From CAVVJA01 sp963801715 (GTDB lineage Bacteria > Actinomycetota > Actinomycetes > Mycobacteriales > Jatrophihabitantaceae), in NCBI GenBank assembly GCA_963801715.1, contig CAWDGB010000008.1, positions 172,110 through 236,109 of the forward strand: a stretch of 64,000 nucleotides of DNA. Reading direction: 5' to 3'. The notes below the pieces were generated by a model that searched no databases, had not been told where the DNA came from, and worked only from the letters and a program-made list of their open reading frames with translations. Shown here piece by piece: positions 57,474 through 64,000 of the stretch. Made by a program: the position numbers and the translations under genes. Position 1 is the stretch's first letter. Each line of letters opens with the position of its first letter.

Positions 57474-59594
57474 TCATGCGGCGAGCGCGAGTGCGAACGG
57501 GTAAACCTGGGCGGCGCCGGCTAGGCGCAGCAGCCGGGATACCACGGTGAACGTCCAGCCGGTGTCGATGAAGTCGTCGATGAGGAGCACTGGCTGCCCG
57601 GTCAGCTGTGCGGCGAGCGCGGATGGCATTTCGTAGGCATTCCACACCTCGCGTAGGCGTAGCGCACTGTTGGTGCGACCGGTCGACGAGGGCCTGACGT
57701 GGGTTACCTGGCCAAGGTCGGTCAGGCGGCCAAGTTGGGCCAGCCGGGACGCCAGATCCGCAATTAGCCGCGGGCGTCGCATGGAGCCCACGCGCACGAT
57801 AGCGGCGGGACGCTGCGCCCAGTCCCACGATGCGAGCACCTGGACGGACGCCTTGACCAGGTCGTCCGGTACGGGAGCGTCTGCGGCCTCGGCGGCGAGC
57901 AGCGGCCGCAGCCGGGAACCGAACCCGAGGTCGGTGAGCCGGGCGATCACCCTGCCGGTCTCGGCCCGGTCGTTCGCCGCCACCTTGCCGCGCACCTCGA
58001 TGCCCAGACCAGGCATGGCACTCGGCCACATCCGGCGCGAGTCGAACGCGACGCCGGGACGCCCCAACACGGATGCCGCCGCAGAGACCGTCTCTTCACC
58101 GACCTCGCCGGCCAGCGTGAGCCCGCCGCAGTTGTCGCAGCGACCGCAGTCGAGCGGCCCGGGGTCGTCAAGCTGCGTGCGCAGGAAGCGCATCCGGCAG
58201 GTGGTGGTCGTCTGGTACTCGCGCATCGAATGCTGCTCGTCATGACGCACTCGCGCGACGTTGCGGTAGCGGTCGGCGTCGTACTGCCACTCGGCGCCGG
58301 TCGCGATCCACCCTCCTCGCACCCGCTTGGCTGCGCCGTCGACGTCGAGCACCTTGAGCATCGTCTCGAGCCGCGAACGGCTCAGTTCGACGCGGGTCTC
58401 GAGAGCGGCGGTACTCATCGGCGCGCCCTCAGCAGCGAGCGTGCGCAGCGCCTGCCGAACATGCTCCTCGGCGGGGAATCCGACGGAGACGAAGTAGTCC
58501 CAGATCGCCTGATCCTCCCGACCCGGCAGCAGGATCACCTGGGCCCGATCGACTCCGCGACCGGCGCGGCCCACCTGCTGGTAGTAGGCGATGGGTGAGG
58601 CCGGTGCGCCGAAGTGGATCACGAACCCGAGGTCCGGCTTGTCGAAGCCCATGCCGAGCGCCGATGTCGCGACGAGTGCCTTGACCCGGTTGTTGATCAG
58701 GTCGTCCTCGGCGGCAAGTCGCTCTGTCTGCTCGGTCTGGCCGGAGTAGGCAGCCACCGAGAACCCCCGCTCGCGCAGATAGCCGGCTATCTCCTGCGAT
58801 GCGGCGACCGTGAGCGCGTAGATGATCCCGGAGCCGGGCAGCGTGTCGAGGTTCTCAGCGAGCCATGCCAGCCGATGGGCAGTCGTCGGCAGCTCGAGCA
58901 CACCCAGGTGCAGCGAATCGCGGTCGAGGCTGCCGCGCAGGACGAGAACATCGTCCGGTGCGCCCAGCCGCAGGCCGAGCACGTCGGCGACGTCGTCGAC
59001 CACCCGCGCGTTGGCAGTCGCGGTGGTTGCCAGCACCGGAATGCCATCCGGGAGTTCGGGCAACAGCGTGCGCAGCCGACGGAAGTCGGGCCGAAAGTCG
59101 TGTCCCCAGTCGCTGATGCAGTGCGCTTCGTCGACGACCAGCAGCCCACAGGTCGCCGCGAGCTGGGGCAGCACGTTGTCGCGGAAGTCCGGGTTGTTGA
59201 GACGTTCCGGCGACAGCAGCAGGACATCCACCGCGCCGCGCGACACGTCGGCGAAGACTCGCTGCCATTCGTCGATGTTCGTGGAGTTGATCGTCACAGC
59301 CCGGATGCCGGCTCGTTCGGCGGCAGCGATCTGATTACGCATCAGGGCAAGCAGCGGCGAAACGATCACCGTCGGTCCGCTGCCCTGTGCCCGCAACAGC
59401 GCGGTAGCGACGAAATACACCGCAGACTTGCCCCAGCCCGTGCGTTGCACGACCAGAACTCGCCGCCGGTCGGCCACCAAAGCTGCGATCGCCGTCCACT
59501 GATCTTCGCGCAGTACAGCGTCCTCGCCGGCGAGCGCGCTCAGACGACGTTGCGCCTGGACACGAAGCTCCGTCCGATCACACACGCCGGTCAT
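57474..59594 (-). CDS. RecQ-family DNA helicase with C-terminal phosphoribosyltransferase-like domain
   Basis: A 706-residue protein. The helicase motifs are in order: LREDQWTAIAALV, Walker A QRTGWGKSAVYFVATALLRA, VSPLLALMRNQ, motif II VVDEAHCISDWGHDFRPDFR, ATTATANARVVDDV, and GMGFDKPDLGFVIHFGAPAS with QQVGRAGRG. A four-Cys zinc region (CRMRFLRTQLDDPGPLDCGR, CDNCGG) follows. The last 90 residues end in LTGQPVLLIDDFIDTGWTFT and are a PRPP-binding (ComF/type I PRTase) motif. RecQ unwinds 3'-overhang DNA during recombination. The fused PRTase-like tail is known in some actinobacterial RecQ relatives, and its role is not established. Confidence 0.88.
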   Translation of the reverse strand: MTGVCDRTELRVQAQRRLSALAGEDAVLREDQWTAIAALVADRRRVLVVQRTGWGKSAVYFVATALLRAQGSGPTVIVSPLLALMRNQIAAAERAGIRAVTINSTNIDEWQRVFADVSRGAVDVLLLSPERLNNPDFRDNVLPQLAATCGLLVVDEAHCISDWGHDFRPDFRRLRTLLPELPDGIPVLATTATANARVVDDVADVLGLRLGAPDDVLVLRGSLDRDSLHLGVLELPTTAHRLAWLAENLDTLPGSGIIYALTVAASQEIAGYLRERGFSVAAYSGQTEQTERLAAEDDLINNRVKALVATSALGMGFDKPDLGFVIHFGAPASPIAYYQQVGRAGRGVDRAQVILLPGREDQAIWDYFVSVGFPAEEHVRQALRTLAAEGAPMSTAALETRVELSRSRLETMLKVLDVDGAAKRVRGGWIATGAEWQYDADRYRNVARVRHDEQHSMREYQTTTTCRMRFLRTQLDDPGPLDCGRCDNCGGLTLAGEVGEETVSAAASVLGRPGVAFDSRRMWPSAMPGLGIEVRGKVAANDRAETGRVIARLTDLGFGSRLRPLLAAEAADAPVPDDLVKASVQVLASWDWAQRPAAIVRVGSMRRPRLIADLASRLAQLGRLTDLGQVTHVRPSSTGRTNSALRLREVWNAYEMPSALAAQLTGQPVLLIDDFIDTGWTFTVVSRLLRLAGAAQVYPFALALAA

Positions 59595-59768
59595 CCGCCC
59601 TGTCTAACAGGCGCCGCCGACACGTCGCCCAGCACATCAGCCCGTGACCCGGGATCGGCGACCTACTCGAGCACTCACACGCCGATGAGGGCCGTACGTG
59701 TCAGTCTGAAATGGTCTTACCGATGCGAAGGTCTGCGCGGTGGCGGACGAGACCGGCTGCGACTTCAC

Positions 59769-60263
59769 CTACTGGACCTCGATGAGATATGCGATCTCGG
59801 TTTCCCACTGGGCCGGGTCGGGTGCCTCGCGCGGGTCGGTGAGATATTGCTCGATCCGCGCGCGCCACGCAGTCGGGCTGTCCATCGCCCATCGCACACC
59901 GTGCTGCTCGCCCCATTGCTGCACCGCGGCATTTGCCGCGACGAGCCCCTCGTAGTGACCGCGAAACAGCAGCGTGACGTAGTCACCGGCCGGTAGCACC
60001 CCCGCGCGCACACGCTCATCCGGTGGCGGCGTGCCATCGACTGGCACCGCTACGTCGATGAGCAAACTGTCGGCCATGTCCACCTCGGCATAGCGAATCA
60101 GCGGGGCGCCCGCCGCAGACACGCCCTCGTGCACCGCGAGCCAGCCGAACACCTCGGCGAAACCGTGGTCGATGGCATCCGCGAGTTGGTCGAGCGACAC
60201 CCGTTCGGTGACCGCGACGTATGGTTGTGCCGCCCGCGCAACGATCCGGGGTTGATCGCTCAT
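59769..60263 (-). CDS. GyrI-like small-molecule-binding protein
   Basis: A 164-residue protein of the SHS2/GyrI-like fold, related to the effector domain of AraC and BmrR regulators and to gyrase inhibitors. Supporting segments are QPYVAVTERVSLDQLADAID, RYAEVDMADSLLIDVAVPVD, AGVLPAGDYVTLLFRGHYEG and the C-terminal DPAQWETEIAYLIEVQ with the family Glu. The ATG at 60263 overlaps the stop of an upstream minus-strand remnant (ATGA), so it was the second gene of a unit. It probably binds a cationic or hydrophobic ligand. Confidence 0.85.
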   Translation of the reverse strand: MSDQPRIVARAAQPYVAVTERVSLDQLADAIDHGFAEVFGWLAVHEGVSAAGAPLIRYAEVDMADSLLIDVAVPVDGTPPPDERVRAGVLPAGDYVTLLFRGHYEGLVAANAAVQQWGEQHGVRWAMDSPTAWRARIEQYLTDPREAPDPAQWETEIAYLIEVQ

Positions 60264-60442
60264 CGTCCGTCTCCTTCGCAGGGCATCACGAAGCGCCCGG
60301 CCCATTGTCTTCCGACAGTGGCCATGTCGATCCGCGCGTTACCCGTCTCGTTATGCACCAGATCTCGGTGGGTCGGATGGCCGTTTGCGGCGTACCTGAA
60401 CGCGTTACGGAGTCCGTAGGCGTCGCGGTAGCCGCCGGGCAA
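60260..60442 (-). CDS. C-terminal fragment of an unidentified gene coupled to the GyrI-like gene
   Basis: The frame ends RFVMPCEGDGR at TGA 60262-60260, overlapping the start of the GyrI-like gene by 4 bases. The residues (GYRDAYGLRNAFRYAANGHP, HRDLVHNETGNARIDMATVG) look protein-like. The upstream part is absent or in another frame, so it is probably a truncated gene. The overlap argues that it was once a real, coupled gene. No family is recognised. Confidence 0.35.
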   Translation of the reverse strand: MPGGYRDAYGLRNAFRYAANGHPTHRDLVHNETGNARIDMATVGRQWAGRFVMPCEGDGR

Positions 60443-60746
60443 AGCTCGATGGGTTCCTTGAATACGCGGCCGAACGCGGCGGGGCGTGGCCGACGTGCCC
60501 GGGTACTGGCCGGTAAGAGGGTCGCCGCCGTCGGCGGGCGCTGATATTCGGCGTGGTGGCCGCGGGGTTGACCACCGGTATCGCTCTGAGTGTTAGTGGC
60601 GGCCAAGGGCTACTACGTGGACCTAGCCGCAGGCACCACCGCCCGCTACGCTGCCGACGCGACCCTCGGCGCGCCCTGCTCGCCGCGGCCGGGGTCGGCG
60701 TCGGATCGCTGATCCGCTCGCGGCCGCCGCTTGGGTGGTGAGGCAG
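60443..60746. other. 304-base region without a recognised gene
   Basis: Short frames occur on both strands, including a plus-strand 62-residue frame starting at 60553, but no family motif was recognised. A fragment GYYVDLAAGTTARYAADATL on the plus strand looks protein-like but is isolated. It may be a remnant between the GyrI-like gene and the MFS gene. Confidence 0.4.
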
Positions 60747-61300
60747 ATGGCTGAAGTCCCGGGGATGTCGTCGCGGCAGCGGTGGACGCTGGTGCTGGTG
60801 TGCACGGCGGTGTTCATGTTACTGCTGGACATCACCGTGGTGAGCGTGGCGCTGCCATCGATTCAGCGGGATTTGGGGGCGAGCCTCGCGGACCTGCAGT
60901 GGGTGAGCGCCGCCTACGCCTTGGTGCTGGCCGTGCTGCTGCTGCCGGCGGCCACCATGGGTGACCGGCTGGGCCGGCGCCGGCTGTTCCTGGTCGGCCT
61001 GGTCATCTTCACCGCCGGGTCGCTGGCGTGTGCGCTGGCCCCGACCGCGCTGGCGCTCGAGCTGTTCCGCGCGCTGCAGGGAGTTGGCGGCGCGGTGCTG
61101 TTCGCCACCGGCACGCCGCTGCTACGCGCGGAGTTCTCCGGAGCCGCCCTGGCTCGGGCGCTGGGCGTCTTCGGCGCCACGATCGGCGGCGCCACCGCCA
61201 TTGGGCCGCTGGCCGGCGGGGTGCTGACCGACACACTGGGCTGGCGGTCCATCTTCTTCATCAATCTGCCCATCGGCGTGGCAGCGTTCGCGGGCGGGGT
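60747..61300 (+). pseudogene. MFS drug-efflux transporter (DHA2 type), truncated at a junction
   Basis: A clear N-terminal half of a DHA2-family efflux transporter. It begins MAEVPGMSSRQRWTLVLVCT, has the motif D1-like VSVALPSIQRDLG, motif A GDRLGRRRLFLVGLVIFTAG and motif C-like ATIGGATAIGPLAGGVLTD followed by WRSIFFINLPIGVAAFAGG. These proteins have 12-14 helices; here only about six are present (about 185 residues) before the sequence changes to unrelated rhizobial-type DNA near 61,300. The remaining reading frame after that point is not MFS-like. So the gene is cut by an insertion or by a chimeric join. Confidence 0.8.
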
Positions 61301-61302
61301 AA

Positions 61303-61590
61303 CTGCGCCAGCTCTGGCAGCGCCCCTATGGCATGAACGTGGCGAAGGCGTTGGCCGCCTTTGACCGCGTTACTGGCGATGACGACGTCGCTCCGGCGCT
61401 CATTCTCGAACGTGCGCGGCGCTGGGTGGCGGCGAGAGAGCCAGCCTACCTGCCGCCGCTGGAGCGGTGGCTGGATGACGGCGCATGGCGAAACGAACCA
61501 CCGGTCCGCCGCAGCAACAGTCACCACAAACCAAGCGCCGCAGAGGTGGCCGCAAACCTGGCGCGCGAAGCAGAAAGGAACGGTCGATGA
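61303..61590 (+). CDS. C-terminal part of a rhizobial-type phage/plasmid gene
   Basis: From about 61,303 the plus strand reads LRQLWQRPYGMNVAKALAAF, then DRVTGDDDVAPALILERARR and a tail WLDDGAWRNEPPVRRSN, PSAAEVAANLAREAERNGR. The first ATG is 61333. I associate this C-terminus with Rhizobiales replication-associated or HTH-containing accessory proteins, but I cannot name the protein. The upstream part is missing at the junction with the MFS gene. Its stop overlaps the next gene start in an ATGA, so the two are coupled. Confidence 0.45.
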   Translation: MRQLWQRPYGMNVAKALAAFDRVTGDDDVAPALILERARRWVAAREPAYLPPLERWLDDGAWRNEPPVRRSNSHHKPSAAEVAANLAREAERNGR

Positions 61591-62623
61591 CGACCCCCAA
61601 GGACAAGCTGCCTGCCACCCAAAAACTCACGGCGGTGCCAGTGGCAAACCTGCCGGCACCATGGCCAACACAGGAGAAGGTCAAGGACCTGGCGACGGAT
61701 CTGGACCGGCGTTACCCCCTCCTCGAGGCGGTGGTGAAAGTTCGCGCAACTCTCGGAAGCCAACGACTACACCCGCAAGCAGATGAGCGGGCCGAGAGGC
61801 TCCATGAGCGCCTCGAACGGATAAGCCACAGGTTCAAGGACATGCAAAAAGAATGGGATGAATGTCACCCAGACAGTTGGCTGGCCAAACCCGAAGAAAG
61901 CAATCGCCCTGTCTACAGCGAAGTAGCGAAGATGATCACTATCCTCATGGGCTCTTTCCCGACAGCAAAAATCCCGGAACCCGAAATCTTTGTACGCGCC
62001 CGATGGAAGACGTCATGGCCCTCGAACCGAGCTTTGCCGAAATGGAGTCGACATGCCGGGAGTTGCGCAGGAAAAACAAGTTCATGCCCTCGATCTCGGA
62101 AGCGATCGAGGAACTGGAGGAACAGAAGAAACTCTGGGATCGCCGCTCGGAAGTGGTCTGGTTTCTTGAGGAATGGCACGAGGAACTGCCCCAACAAATC
62201 GCCAGCGCAAAAGTAGCCGAACAGGCCCTCGCCGAACGTCAGGCAAAGGCCGAAGAAGCCAAAAAGGCCGCCGCAGAACGCATGGCGGCCAAGTCGCAGC
62301 CAATCGTCGCCGGCGACCGTGTCCGCAATACCAAATACTTCGGCAACGTTGTGGCAGTCGGGCAATTCGACAGCGGCGCTACACGGTATCGCGTGCGCGT
62401 CGACGGTCTCACCCAGGAATATGATTTTTGGCTGGCGCAGCTCGAGCGCCTGATCCCAGGCGACGAAGGCTTCGAGCCTCCCGCCGTACCCATGATTGAG
62501 CACCGCCAAGACGCGCCGATGACGCCGACCTCCTTGCCCGCGGAGCCATTGGATGCGAGTGGCGACAAAGTTGGTGTTCCCGTTGACCGCAGCAGCGAGA
62601 CGCGGAATGGCGAGGACGACTAG
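61587..62623 (+). pseudogene. rhizobial-type hypothetical protein, frameshifted
   Basis: The ATG at 61587 opens MTTPKDKLPATQKLTAVPVA and LPAPWPTQEKVKDLATDLDR. Near 61,735 the better continuation is in another frame (FAQLSEANDYTRKQM); it returns near 61,785 to give HERLERISHRFKDMQKEWDE. Near 62,000 it shifts again to MALEPSFAEMESTCREL and KNKFMPSISEAIEELEEQKK. A coiled-coil-rich part, QIASAKVAEQALAERQAKAE, precedes a small domain VAGDRVRNTKYFGNVVAVGQ that looks like a KOW/Tudor-type barrel. Codon use is lower in GC than in the actinobacterial part. No function is known. Confidence 0.5.
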
Positions 62624-62712
62624 CCAATCATGGCTGCTTTTCTAAGAAACGTGCCGAACCGTGTGGCAAAATCTGACGCAACCGATAACAGAACTTCTGA
62701 GGACGTAGTTCT

Positions 62713-62902
62713 ATGACCCGCGCCATCACATTCACTCAGGCCCCAGGTCCGACGCGCAGTGAAAGCTGCCGAGAGCGCCGGTCTGCGCGTGACCGGCTTT
62801 GTCGTCAGGCCGGACGGGTCCATCCAGATAATTAGTGACGAAAACCAGTCCCCGGCAGTTGACAGCGGAGCTTCGCTAGCAGCATCATGGGACGATGCCT
62901 GA
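62713..62902 (+). pseudogene. small conserved rhizobial-type protein with a 1-base insertion
   Basis: The ATG at 62713 opens MTRAITFTQA. In the run CCCC following GG, removal of one C restores QVRRAVKAAESAGLRVTGFV and VRPDGSIQIISDENQ, ending SWDDA at TGA 62900-62902. In that form it matches a small conserved protein that precedes integrase genes in Rhizobiales. The restored gene overlaps the integrase start at 62895 by 8 bases. The break in a homopolymer suggests a sequencing error. Confidence 0.6.
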
Positions 62903-63951
62903 TGGGAAGAAGGTGGCGGTTCTCAAACTCAGATATGTGGACGAGTATCGGGACCGTACTGGAACATTACGGCGCTATTTCCGAAAAGGCGGCAAGCGAT
63001 TAGGCGTCCTTCCTGGCGACGTTGGTTCCGAAGAGTTCATGGCGGCCTACGCCGCCTTTCTGGCAGAGAAGCCAGCCGCCGCTAAGACAACTCTTTTCAC
63101 TCGGATTTGTTGGGCAAGTTGATAATCGACTTCTACGGCAGTCGAATGTTTACCGAACGCAAGCCGTCAACCCTGTCAACTTTATCGTTATGCCCTGGAA
63201 CCTCTGGCAAAAGAGCATGGGCACCGGTCGGCTACTATGATGACGGCAGAGAACGCCGAGAAAATTATCAACAAGATCGGGGCGCGACGACCCGGCATGG
63301 GAAAATCTGACCAGAGCCGTGATGCGCCGGGTAATGCAGTTTGCCGTAAAAGAGCGGCGTCGCAAAGACAACCCTATAATCGGGTATCCATGCGTTCCCA
63401 GTCGGTGAACATCACACTTGGACGGATGTTGAGTTGGATCAGTTCGAGTTCAAATGGCACCGTAGGTACACGCCAGCGGCTCGCTTATGCGCTATTGCTA
63501 TACATGGGGCAACGCGTTGGCGACGTAGCGAAAATGAACCGATCCGATATCTCCGAGGCATGATCCACGTCGTACAGCAAAAAACCGGGGCCAAGGTCTG
63601 GGTGCCAATTGACCCTGCACTAGAACGCGCCATGAAGGCGTTCCCGGCAAAAGGTTTGAATCTAATCGGCGACGCGAATGGTAGACCGATTAAGCGTGCG
63701 GCTCTGTCGGCATTGATGCGTGCAGCAATCAAGCAAGCTGGGCTATCGTCCCGTTGTGTTTCCCACTGGACTCCGGAAGGCCGCTATGATGCGCTTGGCC
63801 GAGAACGACGCTACTGACAAACAGATCGCCGCCTGTTTCCGGCCACAAGACCCTGAAGGAAGTTGAGCGCTACACCAAGGCCGCCGATCAGAAAAAACTG
63901 GCGCGCGCCGCCATGGACAAACTGCCTAACAGAAACGGGCGCAGCGCCTAA
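62895..63951 (+). pseudogene. tyrosine-type site-specific integrase, multiply frameshifted
   Basis: The reading starts VAVLKLRYVDEYRDRTGTLR, RYFRKGGKRLGVLPGDVGS and EEFMAAYAAFLAEKP, typical of alphaproteobacterial phage integrases. In successive frames it continues with AKEHG, NAEKIINKIGARRPGM, VMQFAVKERRR, HVVQQKTGAKVWVPIDPALE and PAKGLNLIGDANGRPIKRAA. The catalytic C-terminus is spread over two frames: the Arg box LRKAAMMRLAE, IAAVSGHKTLKEVERYTKAA with the HxxR-like and Tyr residues. It ends at TAA 63949-63951. At least four or five single-base breaks are required in 1 kb. It would have inserted a prophage or island at an attachment site. The att sequence is not visible in the remaining 49 bases. 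Confidence 0.75.
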
Positions 63952-64000
63952 CGGTGCAAGAAACCGTTGCGGCACAGCAACTTTCAAAACCGGAATCTTT

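Noticed and set aside
57031..58029. A minus-strand frame that runs from the recQ C-terminal part past the recQ stop
   Set aside because: It starts within the recQ gene in a wrong frame. The real coding signal after the recQ stop (57,236-57,470) is in another frame and is ArdC-like.
1..64000. CRISPR array
   Set aside because: No regularly spaced direct repeats were seen anywhere. The repeated elements found are pairs or palindromes only.
1..64000. rRNA genes or intact tRNA genes
   Set aside because: No conserved rRNA segment and no foldable tRNA was recognised on either strand.

Overview
The window is high-GC DNA with the look of a soil actinobacterium. GTG and TTG starts are common, and genes are packed with 1-4 base overlaps. 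Lineage-typical families include an F420-type luciferase-like oxidoreductase, a HelR-type RNA-polymerase recycling ATPase, a SARP/MalT-size LuxR (LAL) regulator, ECF sigma factors and several VOC, SnoaL and DinB small proteins. The exception is the right end (about 61,300-64,000). It is less GC-rich, and its proteins look like phage or plasmid genes of Rhizobiales (alphaproteobacteria). A truncated MFS transporter marks the junction, which is either a real insertion or a chimeric join.

Layout. 1-1.6 kb: DUF2182 and DUF899 genes. 1.6-9.4 kb, minus strand: a polyol catabolic cluster with a substrate-binding lipoprotein, two permeases, a zinc polyol dehydrogenase, a SorC-type regulator, an APH-like kinase and xylulokinase. 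Three near-identical palindromes before the transport operon and before the regulator are the likely regulator sites. 9.6-12.8 kb: an epimerase plus an ECF41-type sigma factor, then an aldo/keto reductase with a MerR-type promoter and a truncated merR. 12.9-15.4 kb: a palindrome resembling the rifamycin-associated element (RAE), followed by helR. 15.5-20.2 kb, minus strand: a methyltransferase, then a five-gene overlapping operon of ECF sigma factor, zinc-finger anti-sigma factor, ABC ATPase, permease and membrane protein. 20.2-31 kb: assorted metabolic genes, a MarR/FMN-reductase divergent pair and a secreted GH30-CBM32 glycosidase with frameshifts. 31-36 kb: a LAL regulator divergent from SDR and metallo-beta-lactamase-fold genes whose 5' leaders are duplicated copies. 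36-45 kb: a UvrA-like ATPase, isochorismatase-like hydrolase, PLP decarboxylase, membrane protein, DinB, ankyrin, epimerase and VOC genes. 45.4-48.2 kb: a lower-GC island of small membrane or secreted orphan genes. 49-57 kb: an LLM oxidoreductase, a heavily frameshifted CoA-transferase and an arsenic cluster (arsI, arsR, FAD oxidoreductase, aquaporin, arsR-arsC fusion, arsC). 57-61 kb: an ArdC-like remnant, a RecQ helicase with a C-terminal phosphoribosyltransferase domain, a GyrI-like protein and the truncated MFS gene. 61.3-64 kb: rhizobial-type accessory genes ending in a broken tyrosine integrase.

Data quality. The first 22 kb is almost free of broken genes. From 23 kb onward many conserved genes (DUF1003, GH30, UvrA, CoA-transferase, FAD oxidoreductase, aquaporin, ArsR-ArsC, integrase) can only be read through by changing frame, sometimes with compensating shifts. 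This looks more like uncorrected single-base indels than genuine decay, although some items (merR, marR, ardC and cyclase remnants) are truly truncated. All family names are from recognition of residues in the translated sequence. No database search was possible.
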